The position numbers were made by a program, and so were the translations under genes. Source: an uncultured Eggerthellaceae bacterium (lineage in GTDB: Bacteria > Actinomycetota > Coriobacteriia > Coriobacteriales > Eggerthellaceae). Taken from it: a stretch of DNA of 64,000 nucleotides. Positions 27,235 through 37,652 of this stretch are shown here, piece after piece. How positions within the stretch are numbered: position 1 is the stretch's first letter; each line of letters opens with the position of its first letter. The stretch spans positions 62,001 to 126,000 of the forward strand of contig CANODU010000001.1 of NCBI GenBank assembly GCA_947565185.1. Reading direction: 5' to 3'. The notes beneath the pieces are model-generated. The model was not told where the DNA came from. It saw only the letters and a list, made by a program, of their open reading frames with translations, and did not search any database.

Positions 27235-28138
27235 GGTCTGTGGTGCTCACCTTGTGCCGTTCGCAGGCGCGTCGTGTGCCTTCGGCGTGTTCGATGGGGT
27301 GCATGAGGGGCATCGCTTCATCATCAGCCAAGCCGTGGAAGATGGACGCATCCATGACCGTCCCAGCATCATCATCACCTTCGATGTGGACCCCTCTGAG
27401 CTCTTCGCGCCGCATGCAGATGACAAGCTCATGTCCAATGCTGAGCGCATTTCACGCTTGGCGGAGCTTGGGGCAGATCATGTGGCCGTCATCCCCTTTG
27501 ATGAGGCAGTGGCAGCGTCTGCTCCGGTCACCTTCCTTGATCGCCTCTTCGTGCAGGGGGCACCGCGTCGGTTGCTCGTGGGCGAGGATCTTCGCTTTGG
27601 CTGCCACGCTTCCGGTACGCTTTTGGACCTGGCCTCATGGGGAGCATCCCATGGTATGACGGTGCAGGGCGTGCCGCTCCTTGAGATGGATGGCGCTCCT
27701 GTCACCTCCACGCGCATCCGTGCCTGCTTGAAGGAAGGGGAGGTAGAGGAGGCGGCACGGCTGTTGGGGTGTCCCTATGCGCTGGGTGGGGAAGTGGTGG
27801 CCGGACGCAAGATGGGTCGCGAGATGGGCATCTGCACGGCGAATCTGAAGGCGGATCCTCTGCGAGAGGTGCCCCAAGATGGCGTCTATGCAGCCTATGC
27901 GCTCATAGAGGGCGCACGGCGCAAAGCTGCAGTTTCGGTGGGCGTCCCCATCACCTTCGAAGATGCCACCGCATCCACCATCGAGGCGCATATCCTTGGC
28001 TTCGATGAGGATATCTATGGCAAGCGTCTCACGCTCGAATTCATGGAGCGTCTCCGTCCCATGGTCAAGTTCGCCTCTTCGCAGGAGCTGGTGGCACAGA
28101 TAGAAGAGGATATCGCACGCACGCGCTTGCTGCCGTGA
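27224..28138 (+). CDS. ribF: Bifunctional riboflavin kinase/FAD synthetase
   Basis: Phosphorylates riboflavin to FMN and adenylates FMN to FAD. The N-terminal nucleotidyltransferase half (about 15-180) has FGVFDGVHEGHRFI and the MDGAPVTSTRIRACLKEG segment. The C-terminal riboflavin kinase half (about 185-300) has GRKMGREMGICTANL and YGKRLTLEFMERLRPMVKF. In the kinase motif the normally conserved PTAN reads CTAN, and the usual HxxDF reads HILGF. GTG 27224 overlaps truB by 11 bp. Last gene of the rimP operon. Confidence 0.92.
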   Translation: MSSEVCGAHLVPFAGASCAFGVFDGVHEGHRFIISQAVEDGRIHDRPSIIITFDVDPSELFAPHADDKLMSNAERISRLAELGADHVAVIPFDEAVAASAPVTFLDRLFVQGAPRRLLVGEDLRFGCHASGTLLDLASWGASHGMTVQGVPLLEMDGAPVTSTRIRACLKEGEVEEAARLLGCPYALGGEVVAGRKMGREMGICTANLKADPLREVPQDGVYAAYALIEGARRKAAVSVGVPITFEDATASTIEAHILGFDEDIYGKRLTLEFMERLRPMVKFASSQELVAQIEEDIARTRLLP

Positions 28139-28152
28139 ACTCCCTTCCCCTT

Positions 28153-28283
28153 CGGCGCATCAGCTGCTCGTGCCTTATGCCTTGCATCGTCTTGCGTGAG
28201 ACCTCCGCATACGATGTCTCGCTTCGCGGGCACAATGCGCCGCAGACCTGATAGAGGGCGAATGTCGACGCAATATCGTCTGC
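28153..28283 (+). ncRNA. Structured intergenic element upstream of hppA (candidate RNA)
   Basis: Four stems nest or follow each other in 131 bp. CGGCGCAT (28153-28160) pairs with 28235-28242. GTGCC (28170-28174) pairs with 28229-28233. GTGAGAC (28196-28202) pairs with 28216-28222. A second hairpin pairs GCAGAC (28242-28247) with GTCTGC (28278-28283). TACAAT at 28290-28295 may be the hppA -10, which would place the element upstream of that transcript; otherwise it is the tail of the ribF transcript or a separate RNA. No T-run follows. I recognise no known riboswitch class. Confidence 0.35.
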
Positions 28284-28333
28284 CTTGAGTACAATTGCAG
28301 CAAGTGTGGATCCTTACAGAAAGGATGAGAGAA

Positions 28334-30484
<2,151 letters not shown>

Positions 30485-30503
30485 GAGCGCACCTTCAACG
30501 TCT

Positions 30504-30983
30504 GTGCAAGAAGTACAGATCTTCAGCGACGGTTCAGCGCGCGGGAACCCCGGAAACGGCGGTTTCGGCGCGCTGTTGCGCTTTACGGATGTTCAGGGAG
30601 AGGTGCATGAGCGCGAGCTCTCAGCGGGCTATGCGCTCACCACGAACAATCGCATGGAGCTCCTCGGCGTCATCCGCGCGCTCCAGGCGCTCAAGCATCC
30701 CTGCAAGGTGCGCGTCCAGACTGATTCGCGCTACGTCGTGGATGCCTTCAACAAGCATTGGATAGAGGGGTGGCAGCGTCGCGGCTGGAAGAATGCGAAG
30801 AAGGACCCTGTTGCGAATCGCGATCTTTGGGAAGAGCTTCTGAGCGCCATGCAGGGTCATGAGGTGACATTCTCCTGGATCAAGGGTCATGCGGGTCACC
30901 CCGAGAACGAGCGTTGCGACGCGCTGGCTACGGCCGCTGCCGATGGAGGAGACCTCCTGGCAGATGAGGGTTATCGCCCGTAG
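30504..30983 (+). CDS. rnhA: Ribonuclease HI
   Basis: Cleaves RNA in RNA-DNA hybrids, for example R-loops and primers. The 159-aa protein has the catalytic residues in order: Asp in IFSDGSARGNPGNGG, Glu in TTNNRMELLGVI, Asp in VQTDSRYVVDAF, and the His/Asp end GHPENERCDALA. The helix-IV basic protrusion (HWIEGWQRRGWKNAKKD) is also seen. The GTG start at 30504 lacks a strong ribosome binding site; it lies 19 bp after hppA and may be read by coupling. Confidence 0.94.
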   Translation: MQEVQIFSDGSARGNPGNGGFGALLRFTDVQGEVHERELSAGYALTTNNRMELLGVIRALQALKHPCKVRVQTDSRYVVDAFNKHWIEGWQRRGWKNAKKDPVANRDLWEELLSAMQGHEVTFSWIKGHAGHPENERCDALATAAADGGDLLADEGYRP

Positions 30984-31004
30984 GATGGGAATGCACATCA
31001 AGAT

Positions 31005-31050
31005 CGGATGCGCATCTACGGATATGCTCAGTGCATCTTGCGCAGATCCG
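31005..31050 (+). repeat. Imperfect hairpin after rnhA
   Basis: CGGATGCGCA (31005-31014) pairs with 31039-31050 with a 2-nt bulge; the tail CTTTGC is only a weak U-tract. It contains another copy of the decamer GATGCGCATC (31007-31016). It may end the hppA-rnhA transcript. Confidence 0.4.
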
Positions 31051-31053
31051 CTT

Positions 31054-31081
31054 TGCACGCCTCTCTTCTTTCCTCTATGTT
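31054..31081 (+). promoter_or_regulatory. Possible promoter of the LytTR gene
   Basis: TTGCAC (31054-31059) and TATGTT (31076-31081) are 16 bp apart. An inverted repeat, CGCCTCTC (31058-31065) with GAGAGGCG (31082-31089), overlaps both hexamers and could be a regulatory site. The start codon is only 20 bp on. Confidence 0.4.
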
Positions 31082-31101
31082 GAGAGGCGAAGGGGGGCGT
31101 G

Positions 31102-31539
31102 ATGAATCTGATCATCCGAACTGATGAGAAGCTGGCTGAGACCGAGGTGCTGATCCGTTGCGCCTGCGTGGATGAGCAAGTGGAGGCCATCGTTGCCAGC
31201 TTGCAGATGCATGATCGGCGCATCGTCGGGCGTACGGATGGCGAATCGGTCATCGTGCCTGCGGGAAGCGTCTTCTATTTCGAGTCCGTCGATCGGCACA
31301 CGTTCGCCTATCTTTCCAGCTCCGTTCTAGAGGTCAATGCGTCCATCTCAGCGCTTGCTGACGAGCTGGCGCACAGCACCTTCGTCCATGCTGCCAAGGG
31401 ATGCCTCTTGAACCTGTGTCGCGTTCGAAGCCTGCGCCCCTATGTAGGAGGGCGATTGCTCGCGCGCCTTGATAATGATGAGCAGATCGTCATCTCGCGG
31501 AAGTACGCGAAGGAGATACGGCAGCGGCTGGGCGCTTGA
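31102..31539 (+). CDS. LytTR-domain transcription regulator
   Basis: A 145-aa protein with an N-terminal ~45-residue segment and a C-terminal LytTR DNA-binding domain (about 45-143): VGRTDGESVIVPAGSVFYFE, then FVHAAKGCLLNLCRVRSLRP and a closing IVISRKYAKEIRQRL. There is no receiver domain. In Firmicutes such stand-alone LytTR proteins are paired with DUF3021 membrane proteins, as here, and the membrane partner is thought to control the regulator. ATG 31102 follows AAGGGGGG. Confidence 0.88.
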   Translation: MNLIIRTDEKLAETEVLIRCACVDEQVEAIVASLQMHDRRIVGRTDGESVIVPAGSVFYFESVDRHTFAYLSSSVLEVNASISALADELAHSTFVHAAKGCLLNLCRVRSLRPYVGGRLLARLDNDEQIVISRKYAKEIRQRLGA

Positions 31540-31577
31540 TGCTCAGCACAGGGAAGAGGCAGGGAAGGAGCACGGCC

Positions 31578-32048
31578 ATGACAGACAAGATGATCGATGC
31601 CGAGGCGGGATCGGTGCGCAAGGCATTGAAGGGGCTTGCGCTCAACTTCTGCATCGCGTTCACGCTGTTCACGCTCTTAAGCTGCTTCTTCGGGCTCATC
31701 TTCGCCGACGAAGCTGCCAGGCCGGGCATCATCATGTGCCTCACCTTGGGCATTGCCTTGTTCATGGCAGCTGCGCTGCAATGCCTGTTCTTCACCCCTG
31801 TTCTCATCAAATCCATGGGATATGTAGCGCGCTTGGTGCTCTTCGGCATCAGCTTGTATGCGCTGCTCGCCCTCTGTGGCGCTCTCTTCCAGTGGTTCCC
31901 ACCCGATGAAGCAGGAGCATGGGCGTCTTTCACGGTGATCTACCTCATCATCTTCGCCTTGATGACTTTTCTGTTCACGCTCATGTATCGACGCAGCATC
32001 AAGAGGCTCAACGAGGGTCTTGCGCGGTACCGCTCTGCGAACCAGTGA
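31578..32048 (+). CDS. DUF3021-type membrane protein
   Basis: A 156-aa protein with four membrane helices (LNFCIAFTLFTLLSCFFGLI, MCLTLGIALFMAAALQCLFF, VLFGISLYALLALCGAL, FTVIYLIIFALMTFLFTLMY) and short charged ends, as in DUF3021 partners of LytTR regulators. ATG 31578 is preferred because AAGGAG is 9 nt upstream; an earlier ATG at 31539 overlaps the LytTR stop. Probable membrane-located anti-regulator of the LytTR protein, by analogy with such pairs. Confidence 0.8.
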   Translation: MTDKMIDAEAGSVRKALKGLALNFCIAFTLFTLLSCFFGLIFADEAARPGIIMCLTLGIALFMAAALQCLFFTPVLIKSMGYVARLVLFGISLYALLALCGALFQWFPPDEAGAWASFTVIYLIIFALMTFLFTLMYRRSIKRLNEGLARYRSANQ

Positions 32049-32164
32049 TGGTGCTCAGGGCAAGGTGCGCCGGATAAGAGACGGAGCAACGTTCACCTTC
32101 TCCAGAAGGCCCTAGGGGGTAGGCTCTTCGGTGAGCGCTGCTTCGTCCCTTGTCGGCATCTGTC

Positions 32165-33433
32165 CTATGAGCGTGTGGTGTAGCGAGCGAAGAGGAGGCT
32201 CGTCACGAAAGCCACAGCGCCGGCAACGGCCATGGTCGCGTAGACGAGCAGGCTGATGCCGGAGCATGCGCTCATCACCACTTGCTGGAAGGCGGATCCG
32301 CCAGCGATATCCGTATTGACGATGGCTAAGTGGTGCGGGAAGCGCTTGGCGCCATAGCGCTCGCGGGCGAAAGCGGTGGCTTGGGGTGCTACGCTGCCGT
32401 AGCCCATCACCATCATCAAACAGCCGATCACATAGAGCCATCCCTGATGGAAGAAGAAGGAGCAGGCCAGGATGGTGCAGGCCGTAAAGGATACCGTGGC
32501 CACCAAGATCATGGAGAACTGCAACCCCTTCTTGTCGTAGATGACGCCCATGGTGAGGCCAGAAAGGCCGTTCACGATGGGGATGATGCCCACGAGCGTT
32601 GCTGCGAAGGCTTCATGCACGCCCAGTTCCAATCCACCCTGCATAGAAGTGCCGATGACCACGAGCCCCGCGCCCAAGATGATGATGGCCCAGAGGTAAT
32701 AGCCATAAAAGGCTGGATCATGGAATATGCGCCGCTCATCTGCTGTCATATCCATGGCAGGTTGGGCGTCTAAAGCGAATTCGGCATCAGAGGAGAGCTC
32801 TTCTTGCGCCAGCGCCTCCTCCTGAGCGTTGACCTTGAGGATCTCGGCGATGTTCTCAGGTGCGCGCTTCAGGAAGCAGGCTAAGAACACGAAGACGATG
32901 CAGGCCGTGGCTGCGACGATGCCGAGGGCCACGGGTATGCCCGCAGCGTTGATGATGGTGCGCGTGAGCGTGCCTAAGGTGAGAGATCCTAAGCCGAAGC
33001 CCATGAACATGACACCGGAGGCGAAACCGGTGCGATCGGGAAACCACAGCGTGACCGTGGCGATGGTGACGTTGTAGCCGAGCCCCGTCCCGCACCCGAT
33101 GAGCGCACCGTAACATACATACAGCGCCCAGATGCCTTGAGAGGCCAACAGCGCCGTGCCCGCGAAGCCGCAGACGAGCAGTGTGGCTGCTAATAGGATG
33201 GCACCGCGCACACCCAGGCGCTTGAGCACGCGCACGCCGATGAGGCCCCCTATGCAGAAGGCCATCATGCAGATGGTGAAGGTCACCTTGACCGCTGACA
33301 TCTCCCAGCCGTAGATCTCAGCCAGCGGCGTGGCGAAGAGCGACCAAGCATAGACGAGACCGAGCACCAGAAAGGATGCAGCAGATGCGAACAGATAGAG
33401 ATAGCGCTTGCGCTTGAGCGTGCTGATGTCCAT
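32165..33433 (-). CDS. MFS transporter, OFA (oxalate/formate antiporter) family
   Basis: A 422-aa protein with 12 membrane helices. The opening LGLVYAWSLFATPLAEIYGW is typical of the OFA family, with the loop 2-3 motif replaced by GVRVLKRLGVRG. GTGLGYNVTIATVTLWFPDR and the FGLGSLTLGTLTRTI segment are also family-like. A ~55-residue cytoplasmic central loop (about 195-235) is acidic. Substrate is probably a small carboxylate, but this cannot be read from sequence. Transcribed divergently from a LysR regulator at 33546, which probably controls it. AAGGGGGG precedes the start. Confidence 0.88.
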   Translation of the reverse strand: MDISTLKRKRYLYLFASAASFLVLGLVYAWSLFATPLAEIYGWEMSAVKVTFTICMMAFCIGGLIGVRVLKRLGVRGAILLAATLLVCGFAGTALLASQGIWALYVCYGALIGCGTGLGYNVTIATVTLWFPDRTGFASGVMFMGFGLGSLTLGTLTRTIINAAGIPVALGIVAATACIVFVFLACFLKRAPENIAEILKVNAQEEALAQEELSSDAEFALDAQPAMDMTADERRIFHDPAFYGYYLWAIIILGAGLVVIGTSMQGGLELGVHEAFAATLVGIIPIVNGLSGLTMGVIYDKKGLQFSMILVATVSFTACTILACSFFFHQGWLYVIGCLMMVMGYGSVAPQATAFARERYGAKRFPHHLAIVNTDIAGGSAFQQVVMSACSGISLLVYATMAVAGAVAFVTSLLFARYTTRS

Positions 33434-33471
33434 GGCAGCCCCCCCCTTATCGTGTCTTGCCTTATGGTAGT

Positions 33472-33528
33472 TGCTATAATCCCCTTCATAAGCGCGGTTT
33501 TATCTATGAGTGCATAAGGTCATGACCT
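33472..33528 (+). promoter_or_regulatory. Divergent MFS/LysR control region: extended -10 and palindrome
   Basis: An extended -10 (TG-C-TATAAT, 33472-33480) points toward lysR. A 12-bp perfect palindrome, AGGTCATGACCT (33517-33528), lies 17 bp before the lysR start. CTTATG (33461-33466) and CATAAG (33487-33492) form a second, widely spaced inverted repeat across the -10. These are candidate binding sites for the LysR protein; binding is inferred. Confidence 0.5.
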
Positions 33529-33545
33529 CACGCTAAGGAGCAGCC

Positions 33546-34436
33546 ATGCATTCTCGGCAGATCGAGTCGTTCATCGAGGTGGCAAAGGCGGGCAGCTTCA
33601 GCAAAGCCGCTCGATCGCTCTATATAGCGCCCTCATCCTTGATCCAGCAGATAGACCTCTTAGAGCAGCGGCTTGACATCGTGCTCTTCGATCGCGGTCA
33701 TCGAGGCGTCAAGCTCACCGAAGCAGGAGAGTCGCTCTATCGCGATGCCATAGAGATCGTCCGCCATGCCAATGAGGCCATCGCTCGCGCCCATCTGATC
33801 CAAGAGGGGGAGGGTTCCATTCGCGTAGCCACGTCGCTCCTCATGAAATGCCGCATGCTGCCCGGCATCTGGTCGCACATGATCGAAGCTACGCCCGGTA
33901 CGCGCATCGATATCATCTCGCTGGAGAGCGCAGGCGCGAAGCCAGGCCATTATCTGCAGGGGCTGGGTGTGTCCTATGATGTCATGGAGGGGCTCTATCT
34001 CTCTGAGCTCTATCATGATCGGTGCCTCTTCCTTGAGCTGGCACGCGTTCCGCTCTGCCTAGCCATGCCGAAGACGCTGGGGATAGAGAGGGATGACGTG
34101 GTCAGCGCCCGCATGCTCCAAGGGCTCGATCTGGTCATGATGCGCCGAGGGGCTTCTGCGCATTTCGATGCTGTGCATGCCTACCTTGCGGATATGGGTG
34201 CTGATCGCATCACGGAAGTGCCCTTCTATACGATGGAGCTCTTCGCCGATTGCGAGCTGAATCGCCGTGCCATCGTCACGAACGAGATCTGGGAGGATAT
34301 CCACCCGAATCTGGTGCGCATTCCCTTGGGCAAGCAGTACAGCATACCCTACGGGCTGATCTTCTCCTTGCATCCCAGCCCGCAGGCGGAGAGGCTCTAT
34401 GAGGCGGCGAAGCGCATGCGAAACGAGGCTGTCTGA
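33546..34436 (+). CDS. LysR family transcription regulator
   Basis: A 296-aa protein. The N-terminal winged HTH (1-62: QIESFIEVAKAGSFSKAARS, SSLIQQIDLLEQRLDIVLFD) is followed by a linker helix and a C-terminal periplasmic-binding-protein-like effector domain (about 90-290). AAGGAG precedes ATG 33546. It is divergent from the OFA-type transporter, the usual arrangement for local control; the effector is probably the transported acid. It ends directly against the convergent dgt gene. Confidence 0.92.
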   Translation: MHSRQIESFIEVAKAGSFSKAARSLYIAPSSLIQQIDLLEQRLDIVLFDRGHRGVKLTEAGESLYRDAIEIVRHANEAIARAHLIQEGEGSIRVATSLLMKCRMLPGIWSHMIEATPGTRIDIISLESAGAKPGHYLQGLGVSYDVMEGLYLSELYHDRCLFLELARVPLCLAMPKTLGIERDDVVSARMLQGLDLVMMRRGASAHFDAVHAYLADMGADRITEVPFYTMELFADCELNRRAIVTNEIWEDIHPNLVRIPLGKQYSIPYGLIFSLHPSPQAERLYEAAKRMRNEAV

Positions 34437-35672
34437 TCACGCCATGTTCGCGAAGTAGCCGCGCTTCTCTATCTCATAGGTCTCATCGGGGAAGAGGCGC
34501 TCATAGATGCTGGTGAAGTATCCGTCTGTCATGGAGGCTATGTAGTCGGTCACGATCCTGTTCGGATCTTGGGTGAGGTAATCCTCTTGGGTGATGGTCT
34601 GCGAGGTGTTCGCCAAGGGGCGGATGTGGTGTGCGAAGATGGGAGAGGTCTCATCCCCTGACGCCAAGTCCTCCAGCATGCGCTCGTAGAGCCGCTCGAA
34701 CATATGCTCCACTACGTTCGATGCATCTTCCAGCATGCCCTCGCGCTCGTAGATCATCTGATAGTTCTGGCGCTTAGCCAGCTTCAGATCCTCGAACATC
34801 TCAGGGCTCATGGAGATGGCATCTTGTCCGTAGCTGTGATTCACGATATCCACGGTCATGTTGTTGATGATGCGCCCGTTGTCCTTGCCTAAAACGGTGC
34901 TCTCGAAGGCATCGATGTCATCCAGGATGCCCATCTGCAGCGCGTCTGCCCGATCCTTGCCGATATAGGCGATCATGTCGCTCACGCGCACGACGCACCC
35001 TTCCAAGGTGGACGGGCGCAGATGCTTGATGTTCTGCGCATCTGCCGTGCAAGCTTCGACTGCTGCATCCAGCTCGGCGAATGTGGAGGCGTTGCTGGTC
35101 ACCAGCGTCTGGCAGGCGAATTCGCCGTTATGGGACAGGACGCCGTCAAGGGTCTGCAAGGAGATGTTGCGTGGATAGAGCTCATCCAACACGCGCACGG
35201 AATGGACGTTGTGATTGAAATAGCGGCCCGTGCGCTCGTGGTAGCACTTCGAGAGGAAACGCTCGCCTGCATGGCCGAAGGGGGTGTGTCCCACATCATG
35301 GCCCAAGGCGATGGCTTCGATGAGATCCGTGTTCAGGCGCAGCAGGCGTCCGATGCCCTTCGCCACGCGATTGACCAGCTGCACGTGGAGCCCACGGCGC
35401 GTGATGTCATCGTTGTTCACGAAGCTGAAGACCTGGGTCTTGCCAGCGTATCGGTTGTAAGCCGGCACATTGACGATCTTCTCCACGTCGCGCATGAAAG
35501 CAGGGCGCGAGAGCGTTGCGCGGTCATTGGGCAGGTCATGGCGACGGATGATATCCTCATCGCGGAATGCGCAAGCGCTGTGCGCATTGGTGCTGATATC
35601 GGCCTGGATCTGGCCTTCCAGCGCTGGATCGAGGGTGAGATAGGGGATCTGGTCATTCGGCTTGCTGGGCAT
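34437..35672 (-). CDS. dgt: Deoxyguanosinetriphosphate triphosphohydrolase-like HD protein
   Basis: Predicted metal-dependent removal of tripolyphosphate from dGTP or other dNTPs. The 411-aa protein has the HD-domain metal motifs: H in RRGLHVQLVNRVAKG, HD in IEAIALGHDVGHTPFGHAGE, and the later VRVSDMIAYIGKDRADALQ Asp. In other actinobacteria homologues sit just upstream of dnaG on the same strand; here the gene is divergent from dnaG with 103 bp between starts. GAAGGAA precedes ATG 35672. Confidence 0.9.
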   Translation of the reverse strand: MPSKPNDQIPYLTLDPALEGQIQADISTNAHSACAFRDEDIIRRHDLPNDRATLSRPAFMRDVEKIVNVPAYNRYAGKTQVFSFVNNDDITRRGLHVQLVNRVAKGIGRLLRLNTDLIEAIALGHDVGHTPFGHAGERFLSKCYHERTGRYFNHNVHSVRVLDELYPRNISLQTLDGVLSHNGEFACQTLVTSNASTFAELDAAVEACTADAQNIKHLRPSTLEGCVVRVSDMIAYIGKDRADALQMGILDDIDAFESTVLGKDNGRIINNMTVDIVNHSYGQDAISMSPEMFEDLKLAKRQNYQMIYEREGMLEDASNVVEHMFERLYERMLEDLASGDETSPIFAHHIRPLANTSQTITQEDYLTQDPNRIVTDYIASMTDGYFTSIYERLFPDETYEIEKRGYFANMA

Positions 35673-35775
35673 CTGATTCCTTCGAACAATTGCGGAGATG
35701 TTTCGCTATCATAGCAAAAGAAAAAGCACATCTGTTCTGTATTCGGAAGAGGACAGAGGATCTGAAGGAAGGCCC

Positions 35776-37614
35776 ATGGGCAGGATCTCAGACGATGACA
35801 TACAGAAGGTCCGCGAGGCCACTGACATCGTCGCGCTGATCGGCGAGCGCACGCGCGTCCAGCAGCGGGGGCGCGAATTCTGGTGCTGTTGTCCCTTGCA
35901 TCATGAGAAGACGCCTTCATTCAAGATAGACCCGGCAACGCAGCTGTGGCACTGCTTCGGCTGCGGCGAGGGCGGGGACATCTTCGGGTTCATCATGAAG
36001 ACCGACGAGGTGACGTTTCCCGAAGCGGTGCGCAAGCTGGCCGAACGGGCGCGCATAGACATCGCCGATGATGGGCCTCAAGGGCTGCCCGCGTCGAAGA
36101 AACAGCGCTTGCGCGATGCTTGCAAGGCAGCTGAGGAGTTCTTCCACACGCGTCTCATGCGCTCTCCCGATGCAGGTGCGGCCTCTGCGCGCACCTATCT
36201 CTCGGGGCGCGGATTAGGTGGACGCGTGCCGAAGGAATGGATGCTCGGCTACGCGCCGGGTCGCGGAGCTATGACCACGCATCTGCTCTCTTTGGGCTTC
36301 ACGCCTCAAGAGCTCGTGGCGGCGAACATCTCCGTGGAGCGCAATGGGCATCTGAATGACCGCTTCTACGAGCGCGTGATGTTCCCCATCCATGATGTCT
36401 CCGGCGCATGCATCGCCTTTGGCGGGCGCATCATCGGTCAGGGAGAGCCGAAGTATCTCAACAGCCAAGAAACGCCCATCTTCCATAAGTCGCAGGTGCT
36501 CTACGCGTTGGACAAGGCGAAGGCGAAGATGGCATCCACCGGGTGCGCCATCGTGGCCGAAGGGTATACGGATGTCATCGCCATGCATGAGGCGGGCATC
36601 ACCAACAGCGTGGCCACCTTGGGAACGGCGCTCACCAAGAGCCACATCCGACTGCTCTCGCGCCACGCGGGCAAGCGGATCGTGTATCTCTTCGACGGCG
36701 ACGCCGCAGGCCAGCGTGCCACTGAGCGCGCGCTACAGTTCATCGACGATGCGGCAACGCCGGAATCGGGACGCACGCAAACGGAGATCTGCGCGCTCTG
36801 CTTGTCGGATGGCCAAGATCCGGCAGAGTTCTTGGCAACCCATGCTGCCTCAGAGCTCCAGGCGCTCATCGACGCGGCCCAGCCCCTCGTGCAGTTCGGC
36901 ATAGACCGGCGCATCGAGCGCTATGACATAGAGACGGCAGAGGGGCGTGCACGAGCGTTGCCTGATGCGCTTTCGGTGCTGGCACCCATCAAGGATTCGG
37001 TCTTGGCGAAGGAATACGCCGTGCAGATAGCGCAGCGCTTGCGCATTCGCGAAGAGGATGCTTTAGGCCAGCTTGCGCGCCTGCAGAAGCCGCGTGTCTA
37101 TGAGGATGAGACAGAGCAGGCGCCCTTACCGGCTGCGCGGGCGCCCCTATCCTTGCGTGGGGAAGAGGCGAACCGGTTGGCGCTGGAGCAAGAGCTTCTG
37201 GGGACCTTCGTGCAGCATCCGCTTGCTTCCCTTGCCTTCGTGGACGCCATATCGAAGATCACATGGCATTTCAAGGCGCATGAGAGGATCGCGCAAGCGG
37301 TCATCGGCACGTTGGCTGCTCGCTTGAATGCAACGCCTGCTGAGCTCATAGATGCTGCGGCCAACGCCGAGCCGCTCGCCTCATCCATCCTGACCGGCGT
37401 CAGCGTGAATGAGGAGCTTCCGCCAGAGCGCACTATCAGCTACATCGTCGATGAGCTCAAGATCGGAGACATGGAAGATGAGGCCACGCGCTTGAAGGCG
37501 GAGATGGCGAAGGCGGCAGAGGGCAGCCCCCAGGAGGCAGACCTCTTCAAGGCGCTGGTCAGCCTCCAAGAGGATCTGGCTCAGGCTCAGCGAAATCGGC
37601 GTCCCTTGGCGTGA
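35776..37614 (+). CDS. dnaG: DNA primase
   Basis: Makes RNA primers for replication. The 612-aa protein has the N-terminal CHC2 zinc site (C39, H42, C60, C63 in CCPLHHEKTPSF and WHCFGCGEGGD). The catalytic core has the TOPRIM motifs VAEGYTDVIAMHEAGI and YLFDGDAAGQRATERAL, and a C-terminal DnaB-binding helical domain starts at about 450. ATG 35776 with GAAGGAAGG is preferred over an upstream ATG at 35698. rpoD, the common neighbour of dnaG, is not next to it here. Confidence 0.96.
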   Translation: MGRISDDDIQKVREATDIVALIGERTRVQQRGREFWCCCPLHHEKTPSFKIDPATQLWHCFGCGEGGDIFGFIMKTDEVTFPEAVRKLAERARIDIADDGPQGLPASKKQRLRDACKAAEEFFHTRLMRSPDAGAASARTYLSGRGLGGRVPKEWMLGYAPGRGAMTTHLLSLGFTPQELVAANISVERNGHLNDRFYERVMFPIHDVSGACIAFGGRIIGQGEPKYLNSQETPIFHKSQVLYALDKAKAKMASTGCAIVAEGYTDVIAMHEAGITNSVATLGTALTKSHIRLLSRHAGKRIVYLFDGDAAGQRATERALQFIDDAATPESGRTQTEICALCLSDGQDPAEFLATHAASELQALIDAAQPLVQFGIDRRIERYDIETAEGRARALPDALSVLAPIKDSVLAKEYAVQIAQRLRIREEDALGQLARLQKPRVYEDETEQAPLPAARAPLSLRGEEANRLALEQELLGTFVQHPLASLAFVDAISKITWHFKAHERIAQAVIGTLAARLNATPAELIDAAANAEPLASSILTGVSVNEELPPERTISYIVDELKIGDMEDEATRLKAEMAKAAEGSPQEADLFKALVSLQEDLAQAQRNRRPLA

Positions 37615-37652
37615 GCAAGGCATCATGTCTTTTGGTTCAGATGCGGTGCGCC

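Noticed and set aside
35022-35714. 230-aa open frame antisense to dgt, ending just before dnaG
   Set aside because: Lies over the conserved HD gene, has no family match and no good ribosome binding site.
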